DNA from: Parapristionchus giblindavisi
Taxonomy: Eukaryota; Nematoda; Chromadorea; Rhabditida; Diplogasteridae
DNA: 64,000 nt
NCBI GenBank assembly: GCA_943737045.1
Contig: CALSFV010000040.1
Location: forward strand, 620,001-684,000
Direction: 5' to 3'
Shown here: piece by piece, positions 46,842 to 58,398 of the stretch
Position numbering within the stretch: the stretch's first letter is position 1
How the letters are laid out: each line of letters opens with the position of its first letter
The notes under the pieces: model-generated
The model's input: only the letters and a program-made list of their open reading frames with translations
The model's database searches: none
What the model was told of the DNA's origin: nothing
Translations under genes and position numbers: made by a program

Positions 46842-46913
46842 AGGGAGCACCCGGATTTGAGCCGAGGACCTCTCGATCTGCAGTCGAATGCTCTGCCACT
46901 GAGCTATACTCCC
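46842..46913 (-). tRNA. tRNA-Cys(GCA), pair 5 minus member
   Basis: The acceptor GGGAGTA/TGCTCCC restores a Watson-Crick pair (A-U) at position 4, where the other minus members have G-U. However, T54 of the T loop is C, which damages the B box. Function uncertain. Confidence 0.7.
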
Positions 46914-47031
46914 GAGCGAAAATGGGAAGCGTCTTCTCTGTGCAAATAGTCCCTAAGATGCTTGTTAAACGTTTTGGCATCATAAACCATCTAAACATCT
47001 CTTCATTGTCGTTATTTTTTGTTATAACATC

Positions 47032-47103
47032 GGGGGTATAGCTCAGTGGCAGAGCATTCGACTGCAGATCGAGAGGTCCCCGGTTCAAATCCGGGTGCCC
47101 CCT
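47032..47103 (+). tRNA. tRNA-Cys(GCA), pair 5 plus member, canonical
   Basis: All stems pair; anticodon GCA; T arm CCCGG/CCGGG; a TTTT trailer. No defect. Confidence 0.95.
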
Positions 47104-47294
47104 AATTGTTTTATAATTTTTATGAATTATTTTTGGTCATTCTACATATGATTAATTTTGCGACGTTGTACCAGTTAGTTTACAATGATCGGTAGAATTA
47201 GATTGAGACGGCGTACGCGGCGAATCAATAAGACCTTTGATGCTACTCTAGATTCATTCAACAACGTAGATATCTCTCAAATCGCAATCTCCAA

Positions 47295-48746
47295 ACAGCA
47301 TTAGGCAGCGTCATCAACTTCTCGATCAGTGCCTCCTACAAAAGAAATCAATAAAAAAGAACCCTTTAATCAAAACCTTTAAAGTCAATCAATCAATATC
47401 CAATAGATAAAAAACACTAATTCAGATTTTTCAGTGTATAGCAGAATGAGTGAAGCGTATTGATACGAAGCCAAAGGTATGCGTAAATCAGCGCGGACTG
47501 CTACTCGAATTCAACAGGTTAGAGAATAACAAAATGCAGTTCCCTATCCTGCGTTATTTTGATTGGCGTCTAACCAGTCTCTTTCGCGCTTCACCCAATC
47601 TCTATCTAGCCCACCCTCGATCTAACCTGCCTATGATAGTGCGGACACGTCTTGTCACAGATGAGCCCCGTCACGCGCATGTGCTCGTTCGCCATCTCTT
47701 CCTTATTATTATCCATTCTTTTAATCTAATTGAGAGAGAAGAAACACAACACTAATCACGAATCACGAGCAGCATATATCAGCATTTGCTTCGTCTAAAA
47801 AACTATCTCAGAGTCAACTAAGATTCTCTGGCCCAAAATGCGATACTCAATCGCAAACTTAGAGTAACCTTTAGCAGTGTCCCCAGGGCACAACGCGAAT
47901 CACCAAATCATAGCTTCAAGCTAAATCTCACCTGGATAGTTTTTATCGCTCTGCGCCGAGATGATAGTTCCGACGGCGTCGTAGAAGACGTGCGCCTGCA
48001 GAGAACTCAAAGATCAGCCATGGAGATCAAAAGATCAAAGATCAAACCTGAGGTGGTGTCAGATCACAGATGATGGATGACAGTTGCCATTTGTCAGTTT
48101 ATTGACACTCACATGCCAATGTATTGACAACTGTCACTCTCTCAATTCGGATTTGTCCACGAAAATGAAAAAAAATTGTAATGTGTAAATTTCAAACGAA
48201 ATTTTGTAAAGTTTGTACCATTATCCATGCACAAAATTACAGTAGAAATTTACACACTGGAGAGTTTACCTGGACGTCGGCGGCGTTACGGTACGTAAGG
48301 TAACATCGCATTAGAAAATAACAAAATGGGCATTTCGGACGCAACTTAGAAACCGGTTGATTTCGCGCAACACAGGTTCATGAAATGTCGGGAATCCATG
48401 CGTGAAACTAATACGAATAGGCGACCCTCGACAACAACAAACAGATCTTATTGAGCGTATAAAAATCACTTGTTTTATTTGTAGAAGAGACTATTTCTTG
48501 TTTTGCATGGTTAAGATACTATGCCGATCTCTTTTATATTAAATAGCGCGCGGCGAAGGTCAGCCGGGTTAGGGAGAGGCAGCGGAGAGACAATCGAGAG
48601 GCGGGGCGAGATCTAGCCTTTGAGCGACTTCCGTTCTTTAGCGCACAGTGTCATTTTCTTATGCAAGTACATTTTATACGCTCAATACCTATAGCCTTGC
48701 ACGCAGCCACGTTCGTCTTCAGAATGTTGATCATGTTGTGGAGCAC
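47295..48746 (-). pseudogene. xpo1: Exportin-1 fragment, copy F1, exons h and e-g scrambled
   Basis: In minus-strand order: h 48689-48746 (VLHNMINILKTNV), then e (3' end) 48048-48084, f 47932-47995, and the 5' part of g at about 47295-47335. Exon h precedes e, the reverse of the gene order, so segments were shuffled. Exon e keeps its normal end and donor (CDLTPPQ then GTTTGA), unlike copy G. Exon f ends differently (SDKNYP). Intron h-i DNA separates h from e. Confidence 0.85.
48451..48685. mobile_element. TTGAGCG MITE copy 2 (TA target), at an exon h donor
   Basis: Ends TTGAGCGTATAAAAATCAC and TTTTATACGCTCAA, TA at 48449-48450 and 48686-48687. Insertion lies three bases past the exon h donor, converting GTAAGATC to GTATTGAG. 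Paralogues (for example 37551-37557) are empty. Confidence 0.9.
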
Positions 48747-49011
48747 CTACAAGTATATTTCTTATTTATTTATTTATCTTTCTCTTCCTTAGCATTTAAC
48801 AGGTGTACATGAAATTTCAAATATGGATATTTTTAATGAACATATAATTTCCTTCAGCGTGTCCACCTATGACTTTCACGTTTCAGCTCCCCATAAAATA
48901 TTAGATTCGGCGTGTCCTGCAATGTTAATCATAAGAGTTTGTATTTGTAAAAAAATATGTTAATTTTGTATGTGGAACCCGGATGTAAAGATGTGAATGC
49001 AAAAATAGAGT

Positions 49012-49083
49012 AGGGGGCACCTGGATTTGAACCGGGGACCTCTCGATCTGCAGTTGAATGCTCTGCCACTGAGATATACTCCC
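49012..49083 (-). pseudogene. tRNA-Cys-like, pair 6 minus member
   Basis: Shares the defects of the pair 4 minus member: A-C in the anticodon stem and G10 changed to T. The acceptor has an A-C mismatch. The normal spacer is kept, so pair 4 is a deleted relative of pair 6. Confidence 0.75.
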
Positions 49084-49161
49084 TAAGATGCTTGCTAAAC
49101 GTTTTGACATGATAAACGATCTAAACATCTCTTCACTGTTGTTATTTTCTCTCAAATCATC

Positions 49162-49233
49162 GGGGGTATAGCTCAGTGGCAGAGCATTCGACTGCAGATC
49201 GAGAGGTCCCCGGTTCAAATCCGGGTGCCCCCT
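49162..49233 (+). tRNA. tRNA-Cys(GCA), pair 6 plus member, canonical
   Basis: Defect-free 72-nt tRNA-Cys with a TTTT trailer. Confidence 0.95.
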
Positions 49234-50079
49234 ACTTGTTTTATAATTTTTATGAATAATTTTCGGTCATTCTACATATGATTCATTTTGCGACGTTGTG
49301 CCAGTTATTTTACAATGATTGGTACGCGTATATTGTTCACCTAAATTGTTAAGTAACACAGGCGATCTAAAAAACTATCGATCAATAACTCTTGTCATCT
49401 TCCCCAAGCCCTTGCCATTATTATTATTGTTACTGCATCTATTACTTCTATATTTGTTGTAGCACCTGGTGTATCAAATAAATAAATAGACCAATGCCAT
49501 TGAGATGTTCAGACAAACTGTTCTCGTAGGTTATTTTTCCTCATCCAGTCATATCGATTGAAATTCTTTCCTAAACCGATGATTATTCAAGCCATATTTC
49601 CTCTCAGCCGCAGGAATACATTCTCCAATCCTTACCGCATGCAAGTCATCGCTATCGATATCAAGTTGAAAATCTGTAGGAGTGTACAAAACAATTAAAC
49701 CACATGTTTTATTTACTGGACTTCTCGATACAGGTATAATATTTATCGAGACAACGCCAGAACATAAGAATAAAATTGAGAGGAGTGGTGGTGAATATTC
49801 AACGGTAGATTGAGGCTATAATGAATACAAGATAAGAATACGGTAGAGATAGGACAGTCATAGATCGATAGATAGACGAGATAGATAATAATTATCAAAA
49901 CAACTTAAATAAAGTACAAAAATGTGAAGATATTGTTGTGTTCGGATCGATAAATCAATAGTGCTATCTCCAGATTAGTTAGATATCAAACAAAACAAGC
50001 AATTAGGTTCGAATAGTTAGTGATCAAACTACATACGGTCGAGCAAACTCAAAGATCAAAGATCAAACGAATACCGTAC
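49234..50079. repeat. Long tRNA-pair 3' flank; no gene
   Basis: Close paralogue of 38102-38896, ending in intron r-s before exon r. Confidence 0.7.
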
Positions 50080-50836
50080 CTTGAGCCGCACGAGGAAGTC
50101 ACGAATGTGATTCTTCATCTGACTGATGTTGTTATTGAACGAGATGAAGCCCTTGATGATCACACGCACTTGATCTCTGCAAGTGGTTTTGTTTAGATTG
50201 GGATTCATCCCGACTCGGATTTATTCCGAGCCAATTTGACTGGTTGAGCTTATATTCACAACCAGATCTTCATGTTTCACATCCATCTTAACTGGACATT
50301 CCAAGATCGATTTGCAGTCTCATTACACCCATGCTCCAAAAAAATCGGAAATCAAACGATCCAATCAATAAATCAATCAATAAAGCGACTCACTGTGACA
50401 GATTGGTAAAGTGCTGGACAAAGATGTTGCAAATGTGCTCATAGATGAAGTCGACGTTTGCCTGGGCGGGATTGGCCTCGTTCAGACGTACAGTAATCGA
50501 CGTCTCCAGAGCACGGAACATCAGACACATTATCTCGGCAAAGTATGTCATACCTGGCAATTCATATTTAATAATACAGTAAAGATCAAGCAAAATCAAT
50601 CGATAAATAAATCAATAATCTACCTGCGACTTGGACCTGATTAGAATCGGCCACGACAGCGAGCACGTGCTGGAGGATGGAGAGGAAGTGCCTGAAAACG
50701 AAGGAAACATAGTCAAAGATCAAAGATCAAACTACAATATTCGTATCAAACTACACTCACTTCTGGTTGAAGGGCTGCGCTTGTTCAGAAGGCAGCGATC
50801 CCACCTTCGTCAGCATATCCTTGAGGATGTCAAGGC
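50080..50836 (-). pseudogene. xpo1: Exportin-1 fragment, copy F2, exons o-r
   Basis: Exons o 50761-50836, p 50624-50691, q 50394-50553 and r 50080-50176 are all open, with GT/AG sites including the r donor that is lost in D and E. Exon n is not upstream (exon c is) and s-t are not downstream (tRNA flank is), so the run is an excised four-exon block. Confidence 0.9.
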
Positions 50837-51088
50837 CTAAAAATGATCATATATTTTTTACAATGCCAAAATTCTTATCAAGGAATAATTAAAAATGTTT
50901 TTTTGCACCAGTGTATCAATTGACCATGAAACATAAAACAAATTCCGGGAATAAATATTCACGGGAAGAATATTTTGTTTATTATTTAATAATATATTGT
51001 ACTATTGCATGATTTTACATGATTTATTTCATATATAATTGAATCTTGGGGAAAAACAATATAGACTACATAATTGATTGATTCTCAC

Positions 51089-51169
51089 CGTTTTGAGGAA
51101 CTTCCAATGGGCTCGGAGGAATCGTGGATACTGACCGACGACGTACATGATGTTCGAAGCGATGACCGC
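51089..51169 (-). pseudogene. xpo1: Exportin-1 exon c, intact
   Basis: 27 codons reading [19 protein letters not shown]; donor GTGAG and acceptor AAG. The Trp that is a stop in copy G is intact. The end of exon b (DNK then GTGGAC) lies at about 51235-51245. It is followed on the minus strand by exon o, not d. Confidence 0.85.
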
Positions 51170-51304
51170 CTTCAAATTATAAATAATAAAAATAAATAAG
51201 TTTAATTAAGCACAATTATTTAAATATAGTCCACCTTGTTATCCGTTACAATAAGGAGATGGCTCTCAAATAGACATCACACTTTCATGTTTCACTTACT
51301 CCTA

Positions 51305-51516
51305 TTTGAGCGTATACAAATCACTTGTTTTATTTGTAAAAGAGACTATTTATTGTTTCGCATGGTTCAGAAACTATGCCGATCACTTTTATATCAAATA
51401 GAACGCGGCGAAGGTCAGAGACAATCGAGATGCGGGGCGATATCTAGCCTTTCAGCGACTTCCGCTCTTTAGAGCACAGTGTCATTTTCTTATGCTAGTA
51501 CATTTTATACGCACAA
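51305..51516. mobile_element. TTGAGCG MITE copy 3, at the palindrome edge
   Basis: Ends TTTGAGCGTATACAAATC and TTTTATACGCACAA; TA at 51303-51304 and 51517-51518. The outer boundary of the 10-kb palindrome (about 51494) falls inside its right part, and a truncated mirror of that end lies at about 61700-61847. Confidence 0.8.
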
Positions 51517-51819
51517 TAATACCCTAGATTCAACGCTCACTACAATTGTAAACATCGGTGTATTTCACAATAACTCAACAATATTCCAGAGTTCAAGGAC
51601 ACAATGGCGATAATTTAATATTGACAATACATTTATAAGCATGAAAAACATAATCTATAATCCAACACCACCTATACTCTCGCTTAGTTAAAAAAAGAAA
51701 TAAATCTCAAATTAAGATTTTTTGGGATTCTCAATCAAATCGAAAACCATGCACTTTGATGTTTCACCCACTCTTAATAGGCTTCAGCTATACGTATGAT
51801 TTGTTTCCTCTGATTTGTA

Positions 51820-51947
51820 CACACAGAAAAATAAGTGTTATCCACGGGGCATAAGACCTAAAAAGCGTTATATTTAACACTTTTTGAGCTCAAATATAAC
51901 ACTTTTTAGGTCTTATGCTCCGTGGATAACACTTATTTTTCTGTGTG
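51820..51947. mobile_element. 128-bp hairpin MITE, TA target, left arm only
   Basis: Ends CACACAGAAAAATAAGTGTT and its complement, TA at 51818-51819 and 51948-51949. The right arm near 61398 is the empty site (GATGCTACAAATC). Confidence 0.92.
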
Positions 51948-52362
51948 TAGCATCTTAAAAGAAACAATATTCGAGCGCTCCTTGAGGGGCACGATTACGG
52001 TAAAAATAAAGACGTAAATATATGTAGCAACAAGCAATCAATATTTCCATAATCAAACGTCCTTGAAGCCAAACACTACGACTTCGGCTGCACCACTTTC
52101 AACAACATAAGGATCATTTTTATGCGAAAAATAGAGATTATTCTAGAAAAACAGATCATACTTCTAAACTCAATCCGCTATACAAAAATCCTGTGAGAGC
52201 ACTGAAAATGTATGAACACTCCACAAACTTCCGCAGGATGCCTTGAATACCTCGATCTACCTTCACCTTTTTACCTCACAACTCGCATCGTCACACCACG
52301 CACTTTCACGTTTCGCCTACTCCAAATACCTTAGATTCAGCACTTGCTACAATTTTCTGAAG

Positions 52363-52371
<9 letters not shown>

Positions 52372-52431
<60 letters not shown>
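52372..52431. repeat. (TA)n microsatellite
   Basis: About 60 bp of TA repeats; the fold-back element at 52432 inserted at its end. The mirror run is at 60944-60984. Confidence 0.95.
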
Positions 52432-52434
<3 letters not shown>

Positions 52435-53865
52435 TATCGCCAGAAAGTAATCGGACACTTTTTCATTTTTTTATAACTTTTGATCCAGGAAAGCAATCAA
52501 GCTGATCTTTTCAGCCAATGTACAGAATTTATCAAGGAATATTACCATTATGTGTTGGTGTAATTAGCTTAGTTAATTTTTGCGTAGTGATAACGCTACC
52601 GAAGTGCACTTTTTTGAAAATTCCCATTTCTTTAGTGCAAAGCCCTGTTCTTCGAGAACACTGTGAGAGTTTAGACCCCCACCAGGGCTGTACAGTCAAA
52701 CAATCTGGAATGGCTCCGACTGGGATTTCAAGCTGTGGCAGGGTTGCAACTTTGACCTCCAAAATTTATAACTCGTCTTCTAGATGAGATAACGACCCGC
52801 TCTAAGCGCCAAAATGATGCTAGTGGCGAGTGATGTTTATCCCCGAAATATGGTAGTCATATCTCGTCATTTGCCCTCAGGGCATAAAATAATTTTTTGT
52901 TGGGAGGACCGATTTTGAGACCCTACCGTTAAGAGGGCAGGTCTTCTAAAATTATGGTTTCAGCGCACGCAGCTTTGCAATGTATCATATATTTATTTCC
53001 CTTATTTTGGTTTGGTTCCGATTCCTTTCAGACCCGTAGCAAAAGTTATGTTGAGGTCTACTCGGTTGTAGCGAGTAAAGATCAAAATACAAAGATCAAA
53101 GATCAATGTTCAGCAATAGTGTAAAAACTTTTGTGAACATCTCTAACATGCATAGGTGCTTTGCAAATAAGAAATTTCATCAATAGAGGGCCAGGGATGA
53201 GAGCTGTAAGAGAGAAAGCACAAGAGCGAGCACCGAGTAGACCTCAGCATAACTTTAGCTATGGGTCTAAAAGGAATCGGAACTAAACCAATATAAGGGA
53301 AATAAATATATGATACATTACAAAGCTGCTTGCGTAGTAACCATATTTTTAGAAGACCCGCCCTCTGATCGGTAGGGTCTCAAAATCGGTCCTCCCAACA
53401 AAAAATTATTTTATGCCCTGAGGGCAAATGACGAGCTATGACTACCATATTCCGGGGATAAACATCGCTCGCCACTATCATCATTTTGGCGCTTAGTACG
53501 GGTCGTTATCACATCTAGAAGCGGAGTTATAAATTTTGGAGGTCAAAGTTGCACCCTGCCACAGCTTGAATTCGGAGTCGGAGCCATTCCAGATTGTTTG
53601 ACTGTACAGCCCTAGTGGGGGTCTACACTCTCACAGTGTTCCCGAAGAACAGGGCTTTGCACTAAAGAAATGGGAATTTTCAAAAAAGTGCACTTCGGTA
53701 GCGTCATCACTACGCAAAGATTAACTAAGTTAATTAGACCAACACATCATGGTAATATTCCTTGATAAATTCTGTACATTGGCTGAAAAGATCAGCTTGA
53801 TTGCTTTCCTGGATCAAAAGTTATAAAAAAATGAAAAAGTGTCCGATTACTTTCTGGCGATACTG
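52432..53865. mobile_element. 1.43-kb fold-back element, TA target, left arm only
   Basis: Ends CAGTATCGCCAGAAAGTAAT and complement, TA at 52430-52431 and 53866-53867. Relative of 40246-42114 without its nested insert. The arms pair almost throughout; the unpaired centre near 53070-53220 includes AAAGATCAAAGATCAA. The mirror arm near 60940 is empty. Confidence 0.92.
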
Positions 53866-53867
53866 TA

Positions 53868-55483
53868 TACCTCAACAATACTCAAATGTTCGTTCAATAA
53901 GAATAATGATGACGGTTAATTGGGAGATGTAGACTTGAGCCCAAACGATCATTATTTTCGATGCATTTTGACTACTTTGGCTATAGCATACAGTGATAAT
54001 CAGAGATCTCCCGCGGGATTCGTGTGCCTTGAATAACGGGACATAACTTTACCTTCTACCTTTATAACAGTCACAGTCAATTAATTTTCGATAGCATATC
54101 ACCACTAGACCACTTATGCTCTTGCTTCTTTCGGACAACTAATCAATCCATCAATCAATCACCAAACACAATTGTAAATCACTCTCAAAACCATCTCTCC
54201 AAACCACGCCTTTTCACGTTTCATCTACCTCATATACACTTACATTCCGTTCAAATTACAGTAACTGATTCCGTTACCGTAACTGATTAATAACTGATTA
54301 AACCCCATATTTTATTTACTGGAATAGATTCTCCCATCCTTACCGCATACAAGTCGTCGCTCTCGATATCACGCTGAAAATCTGTAGGAGTGTACCCAAA
54401 CAATTAAACCACATGTTTTATTTACTGGACTTCTCGATACAGGTATAATATTTATCGAAACAACGCCAGAACATACGAATAAAAGTGAGAGGAGTGGTGG
54501 TGAATATTCAACGGTAGATTGAGGCTATAATGAATACAAGATAAGAATACGGTAGAGATAGGACAGACATAGATCGCTAGATAGACGAGATAGATAATAA
54601 TTATCAAAACAACTTGAATAAAGTGCATAAATGTGAGGATATTGTTGTGTTCGGATCGATAAATCAATAGTAGATCGATAAATCAATAGTGCTATCTCCT
54701 GACTACGTTAAGTATGGTGGGATTGGGGGATTGGACTAACAAAAAAGCACTAAAATCGTGGCTTTACCCGAGCCGAGGTGTACGGTACAAATTCCAGTCA
54801 GGACCACGATCGAGGGAGGTATGATTGCTTACATTAACTCTAGTGTGGTGAAAAGTGACACACAGATAGGTCATACTATATAATATTGATTGGAGACTCA
54901 TATGAGAGGGGTTTGGAGTGCATTACAGTATATTTATATATATTATATATATTTTATCTACATGCACACGCATGCAACGACACATGAAAATTATATGAAC
55001 AAAAATAAATAGGTGATGATATTGACTTCGCTATCTAGAAGAAAGAAATAAATGAAAGGTGACTCGGGGCGGGGTTGGGGAATGGGGGGGGGGGGGTGAA
55101 AAGGATCTCCATACTTGATCAGTGGTCCCACTCGTAGATTATCTTGGTTGCACATGGAGCGTGAGCAAGGAGCAGTGGACGAAGCTGCATGGAATGAACA
55201 GTGGATGAGGCTGCATGGAACCGTGAGGATTCGGTTATTGTAGATAGTTGAGATGACCAAGACCAAAGATACAGCTAGAGAATTTATATAAAAGGAATAT
55301 GCAAGAGTGGAGGAGATGGGGGATGTAACCATAATGGAAGAAGAGACTTGTCTTGCTTGGCGGACTCGACTTATCATACTGACCAGACTTATCATCGACT
55401 GACAGTTGCGAATTGACACAATCACCAAATGACATTGTCAGATTCTATGACATTGTCAAATGTGTATGTCACTGATCTCTCAC
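53868..55483. other. Left palindrome arm, exportin-flank-like DNA; no gene
   Basis: Contains the CTCCCGCGGGA block (54008), the tRNA-flank block (54310-54700), and a poly-G run at 55086-55097. No supported ORF. Confidence 0.5.
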
Positions 55484-55572
55484 CTCTCCTTGATCATTCT
55501 CCACCACGAGCACTTCTTCCGGTTTTAGCCATACGACAGATCATAATCTTGCGCAGCTTTGACAGCGAGGGA
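55484..55572 (-). pseudogene. xpo1: Exportin-1 exon a, left arm, 1-nt frameshift
   Basis: 89 nt against 88 nt in the right arm: AAAACCGG replaces AAAACGG, shifting the frame after LSKLRKIMICRMAK. Acceptor TTGCAG and donor GTGAGA are retained. Confidence 0.85.
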
Positions 55573-56043
55573 CTGCAATGACATATACAATAATCTCTGT
55601 CAGTGCATTGACAATCGTCTGTCATTCCAATGACATCCATTCTTTTTTTTACAAGAAAAGGTTGCAATGTGTAAATTTTGAACGAAATTTTGTAAAATTT
55701 GTACCACTAACCATGCATAAAATTACAGTAGAAATTTATACACTGGATAGTTTAAGTGGACGTCGCCGACGTTACTGCGCAGTAGGTACGTAAGGCTAAC
55801 GAACTTCGCATTAGAGAATTAAAAAATGGGCAATACGGACGTAACGAACGGACCAAAGAAAACCGGTTGATTTCCGGAATCACATGAGGATGAAATGGCC
55901 AGCATCCATGCGTGCAACCGATTGTACCGAGTAGATTTTCCTTCACTGTAGATTTTCCTTCACAGTAGAGTTTCCTTCACAGTAGATTTTCCTTCACTGT
56001 AGATTTTTCTCTCAAATCGACATCTCCCAACCACGCACTTTAA

Positions 56044-56330
56044 AGATGGAGACCCACGAGTTTTTTCGTAATAAGACTGTTCGGATAGCATGATAGAGAT
56101 TCATCACACGAATCGAACGACATATCTGATATTGATTCCCGATATGTTTAAAGCTCACTATGCGCATTGAAAATACAAATTTCAAGGCATGTAGAGAGTA
56201 CCCTTCCGATTTGCATACTTGCTCTCTCATTTTCTCATTATCCCTTACGCCAATTACCATATAATATAAACAATATCCAACATGCTTATCGTGGCGGGAG
56301 TCGGTCATGCCAACTCATGGGTCCCCTTCT
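56044..56330. mobile_element. AGATGGAGACC MITE copy 2 (TTAA target)
   Basis: TTAA at 56040-56043 and 56331-56334. The empty target CACTTTAATGTTTCACTC is common in the dispersed repeats. Mirror copy at 58399-58685. Confidence 0.88.
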
Positions 56331-56494
56331 TTAATGTTTCACTCACTCTTAATATCCTAGACTCAACGCATCCTAAATACAACCTGCGCATCATGAGTGT
56401 AAATCTGACTCAACAATATAACCGTGTCTCTTCGATAAGGACATGATGACGGTTAACGCGCGAACATGAGCAAATATATTTGCTCATGTATTTG

Positions 56495-56499
<5 letters not shown>

Positions 56500-56570
<71 letters not shown>
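56500..56570. repeat. (TA)n microsatellite, left arm
   Basis: About 70 bp of TA units between GAGCAAATATATTTGCTC motifs; the mirror at about 58180-58230 is shorter. Confidence 0.95.
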
Positions 56571-56577
<7 letters not shown>

Positions 56578-56639
56578 TTGCTCAAATATATTTATCCAAC
56601 ACCCTTAAAATGGTGACCCAAATCCGGTCGGGGGGGGGG

Positions 56640-56839
56640 GGTGAGTCGAAGTACTGATTGAGTGCGGCCTCAATCATTCCAACTGTCGAGAAGTCCCTCC
56701 CTTCCAGATGTCGTTGCATACCTAAGCAAAGACAGTAATCCGAGGGGGCAATATCAGGACTGCACCGGAGCATGAGGGAGAACCGCCCAGGCAATGCGGC
56801 AAAGTTCTGACTGAGTCTTGCGTGCGATGCGGGGTCGGG
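56640..56839 (-). pseudogene. Mariner transposase C-terminal relic (left arm)
   Basis: The minus strand reads SPDIAPSDYCLCLGMQRHLE, then a segment ending IEAALNQYFDS. This is the third-aspartate region of D,D34D mariner transposases (consensus SPDLAPSDY). The upstream part (DPASHARLSQNF) resembles the second-aspartate DNARPH block, but the spacing is short. The mirror is at 57908-58110. Confidence 0.8.
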
Positions 56840-56850
56840 CAATGGACAAA

Positions 56851-56915
56851 TAGGGGCACCCGGATTTGAACCGGGGACCTCTCGATCTGCAGTCGAATGC
56901 TCTGCCTCTGACCCC
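56851..56915 (-). pseudogene. tRNA-Cys pseudogene, pair 7 minus member, deleted 5' part
   Basis: T arm and anticodon arm (GCA) are present, but about 8 nt of acceptor and D arm are missing (GGGGTCAGAGGCAGAGC). It lies 12 bp from the mariner relic at the palindrome's inner breakpoint. Confidence 0.8.
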
Positions 56916-57059
56916 GAGCGAAAATGGGATAAAATGGAAACGTGTTCTTTGTGCAAATAGTCCCTAAGATGCTTGATAAGATAAGACTAAGATAAGACGT
57001 TTCGACATGATAAACGATCTAAACATCTCTTCGCTGTCGTTATTTTCTGATATAACATC

Positions 57060-57131
57060 GGGGGTATAGCTCAGTGGCAGAGCATTCGACTGCAGATCGA
57101 GAGGTCCCCGGTTCAAATCCGGGTGCCCCCT
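57060..57131 (+). tRNA. tRNA-Cys(GCA), pair 7 plus member, canonical
   Basis: Defect-free 72-nt tRNA-Cys in the loop of the 10-kb palindrome, with a TTTT trailer. Confidence 0.95.
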
Positions 57132-57342
57132 ACTTGTTTTATACTTTTAAAGAACTATTTTTCGACCATTAGAATATATTAGGGTGTGTAGTTATAAGTT
57201 CATAAAAAATTTTCTTGGAATAAAGTTTTTCTCATTTACGTGTTGTTCGTGTATCGGGTTCGCACCCTCATTGAATACCTCTAACACTTTGCTATGTTTC
57301 TGTTTTTTTGCCCCATTCTATAACATTCATTCTGCTTGAAGC

Positions 57343-58130
57343 ATGGCTCTGTTTCCAAAACCCAGTCAGACCCACATCCGCGAGTCAATTCGTGACCTCT
57401 TCCGCTAGGGTGTCAATAGCAAGGACATCCGATTTGCAACATTCGAGGGGGTCAAGGGGGGTGGGTCTGTACTAGAGGGTACTTAATGATATTCATTTCG
57501 TTTCATTTAGGCCGAAAAATTAAGAACTTTACATGCCGAATACGAAAGCAAGAATAGAGAGCTGCAGGATTTATCTTGAAGTGAGCGTTATCCTTGGTTA
57601 TCGAGCTTTTAAAGTGAAACAAGAATTTGAAACTCCCCTCCCTGGTCACACCCTCTCGCTTTCTTTGTCTACGAGAGTGCAAAGCCAGCGCGGAGATTAA
57701 ACACATTAGTTCAGCCTCTGTAATAGCGTGGCAACAATGAAGGTAGGGCCAATCACGTTTTCCACCTTATATAGAGTGCGAGGCGGATGCCAGGCGGGTT
57801 TGGTGGGCTGCATTAGAGAGGGTGTGCGTGCGAGATGGCATCAAATGATTCTCTCTGTCACAATCTCCGCCGCGTCATCAAACCCGTCTGAGGTGCGCCG
57901 CTCTGACCCCGACCCCGCATCGCACGCAAGACTCAGTCAGAACTTTGCCGCATTGCCTGGGCGGTTCTCCGTCATGCTCCGGTGCAGACCTGATATTGCC
58001 CCCTCGGATTACTGTCTTTGCTTAGGTATGCAACGACATCTGGAAGGGAGGGACTTCTCGACAGTTGGAATGATTGAGGCCGCACTCAATCAGTACTTCG
58101 ACTCACCCCCCCCCCCCCCCCGACCGGATT
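57343..58130 (+). pseudogene. Mariner-like transposase relic
   Basis: A start at 57343 gives MALFPKPSQTHIRESIRDLF, a TAG, then GVNSKDIRFA, resembling the N-terminal helix-turn-helix of mariner transposases. After an unrelated middle (57480-57905, shared with 4640-4870), the C-terminal block resumes with RPDIAPSDY and QRHLEGRDFS (57908-58110). The catalytic middle is missing, so it is inactive. A C run follows at 58107-58121. Confidence 0.7.
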
Positions 58131-58173
58131 TGGGTCACCATTTTAAGGGTGTTGGATAAATATATTTGAGCAA

Positions 58174-58234
<61 letters not shown>

Positions 58235-58398
58235 CAAATACATGAGCAAATATATTTGCTCATGTTCGCGCGTTAACCGTCATCATGTCCTTATCGAAGA
58301 GACACGGTTATATTGTTGAGTCAGATTTACACTCATGATGCGCAGGTTGTATTTAGGATGCGTTGAGTCTAGGATATTAAGAGTGAGTGAAACATTAA

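Noticed and set aside
56500..58230. Telomere, centromere or CRISPR-like array
   Set aside because: The repeats are simple TA runs and inverted arms; no telomere unit and no regularly spaced identical repeats with unique spacers.
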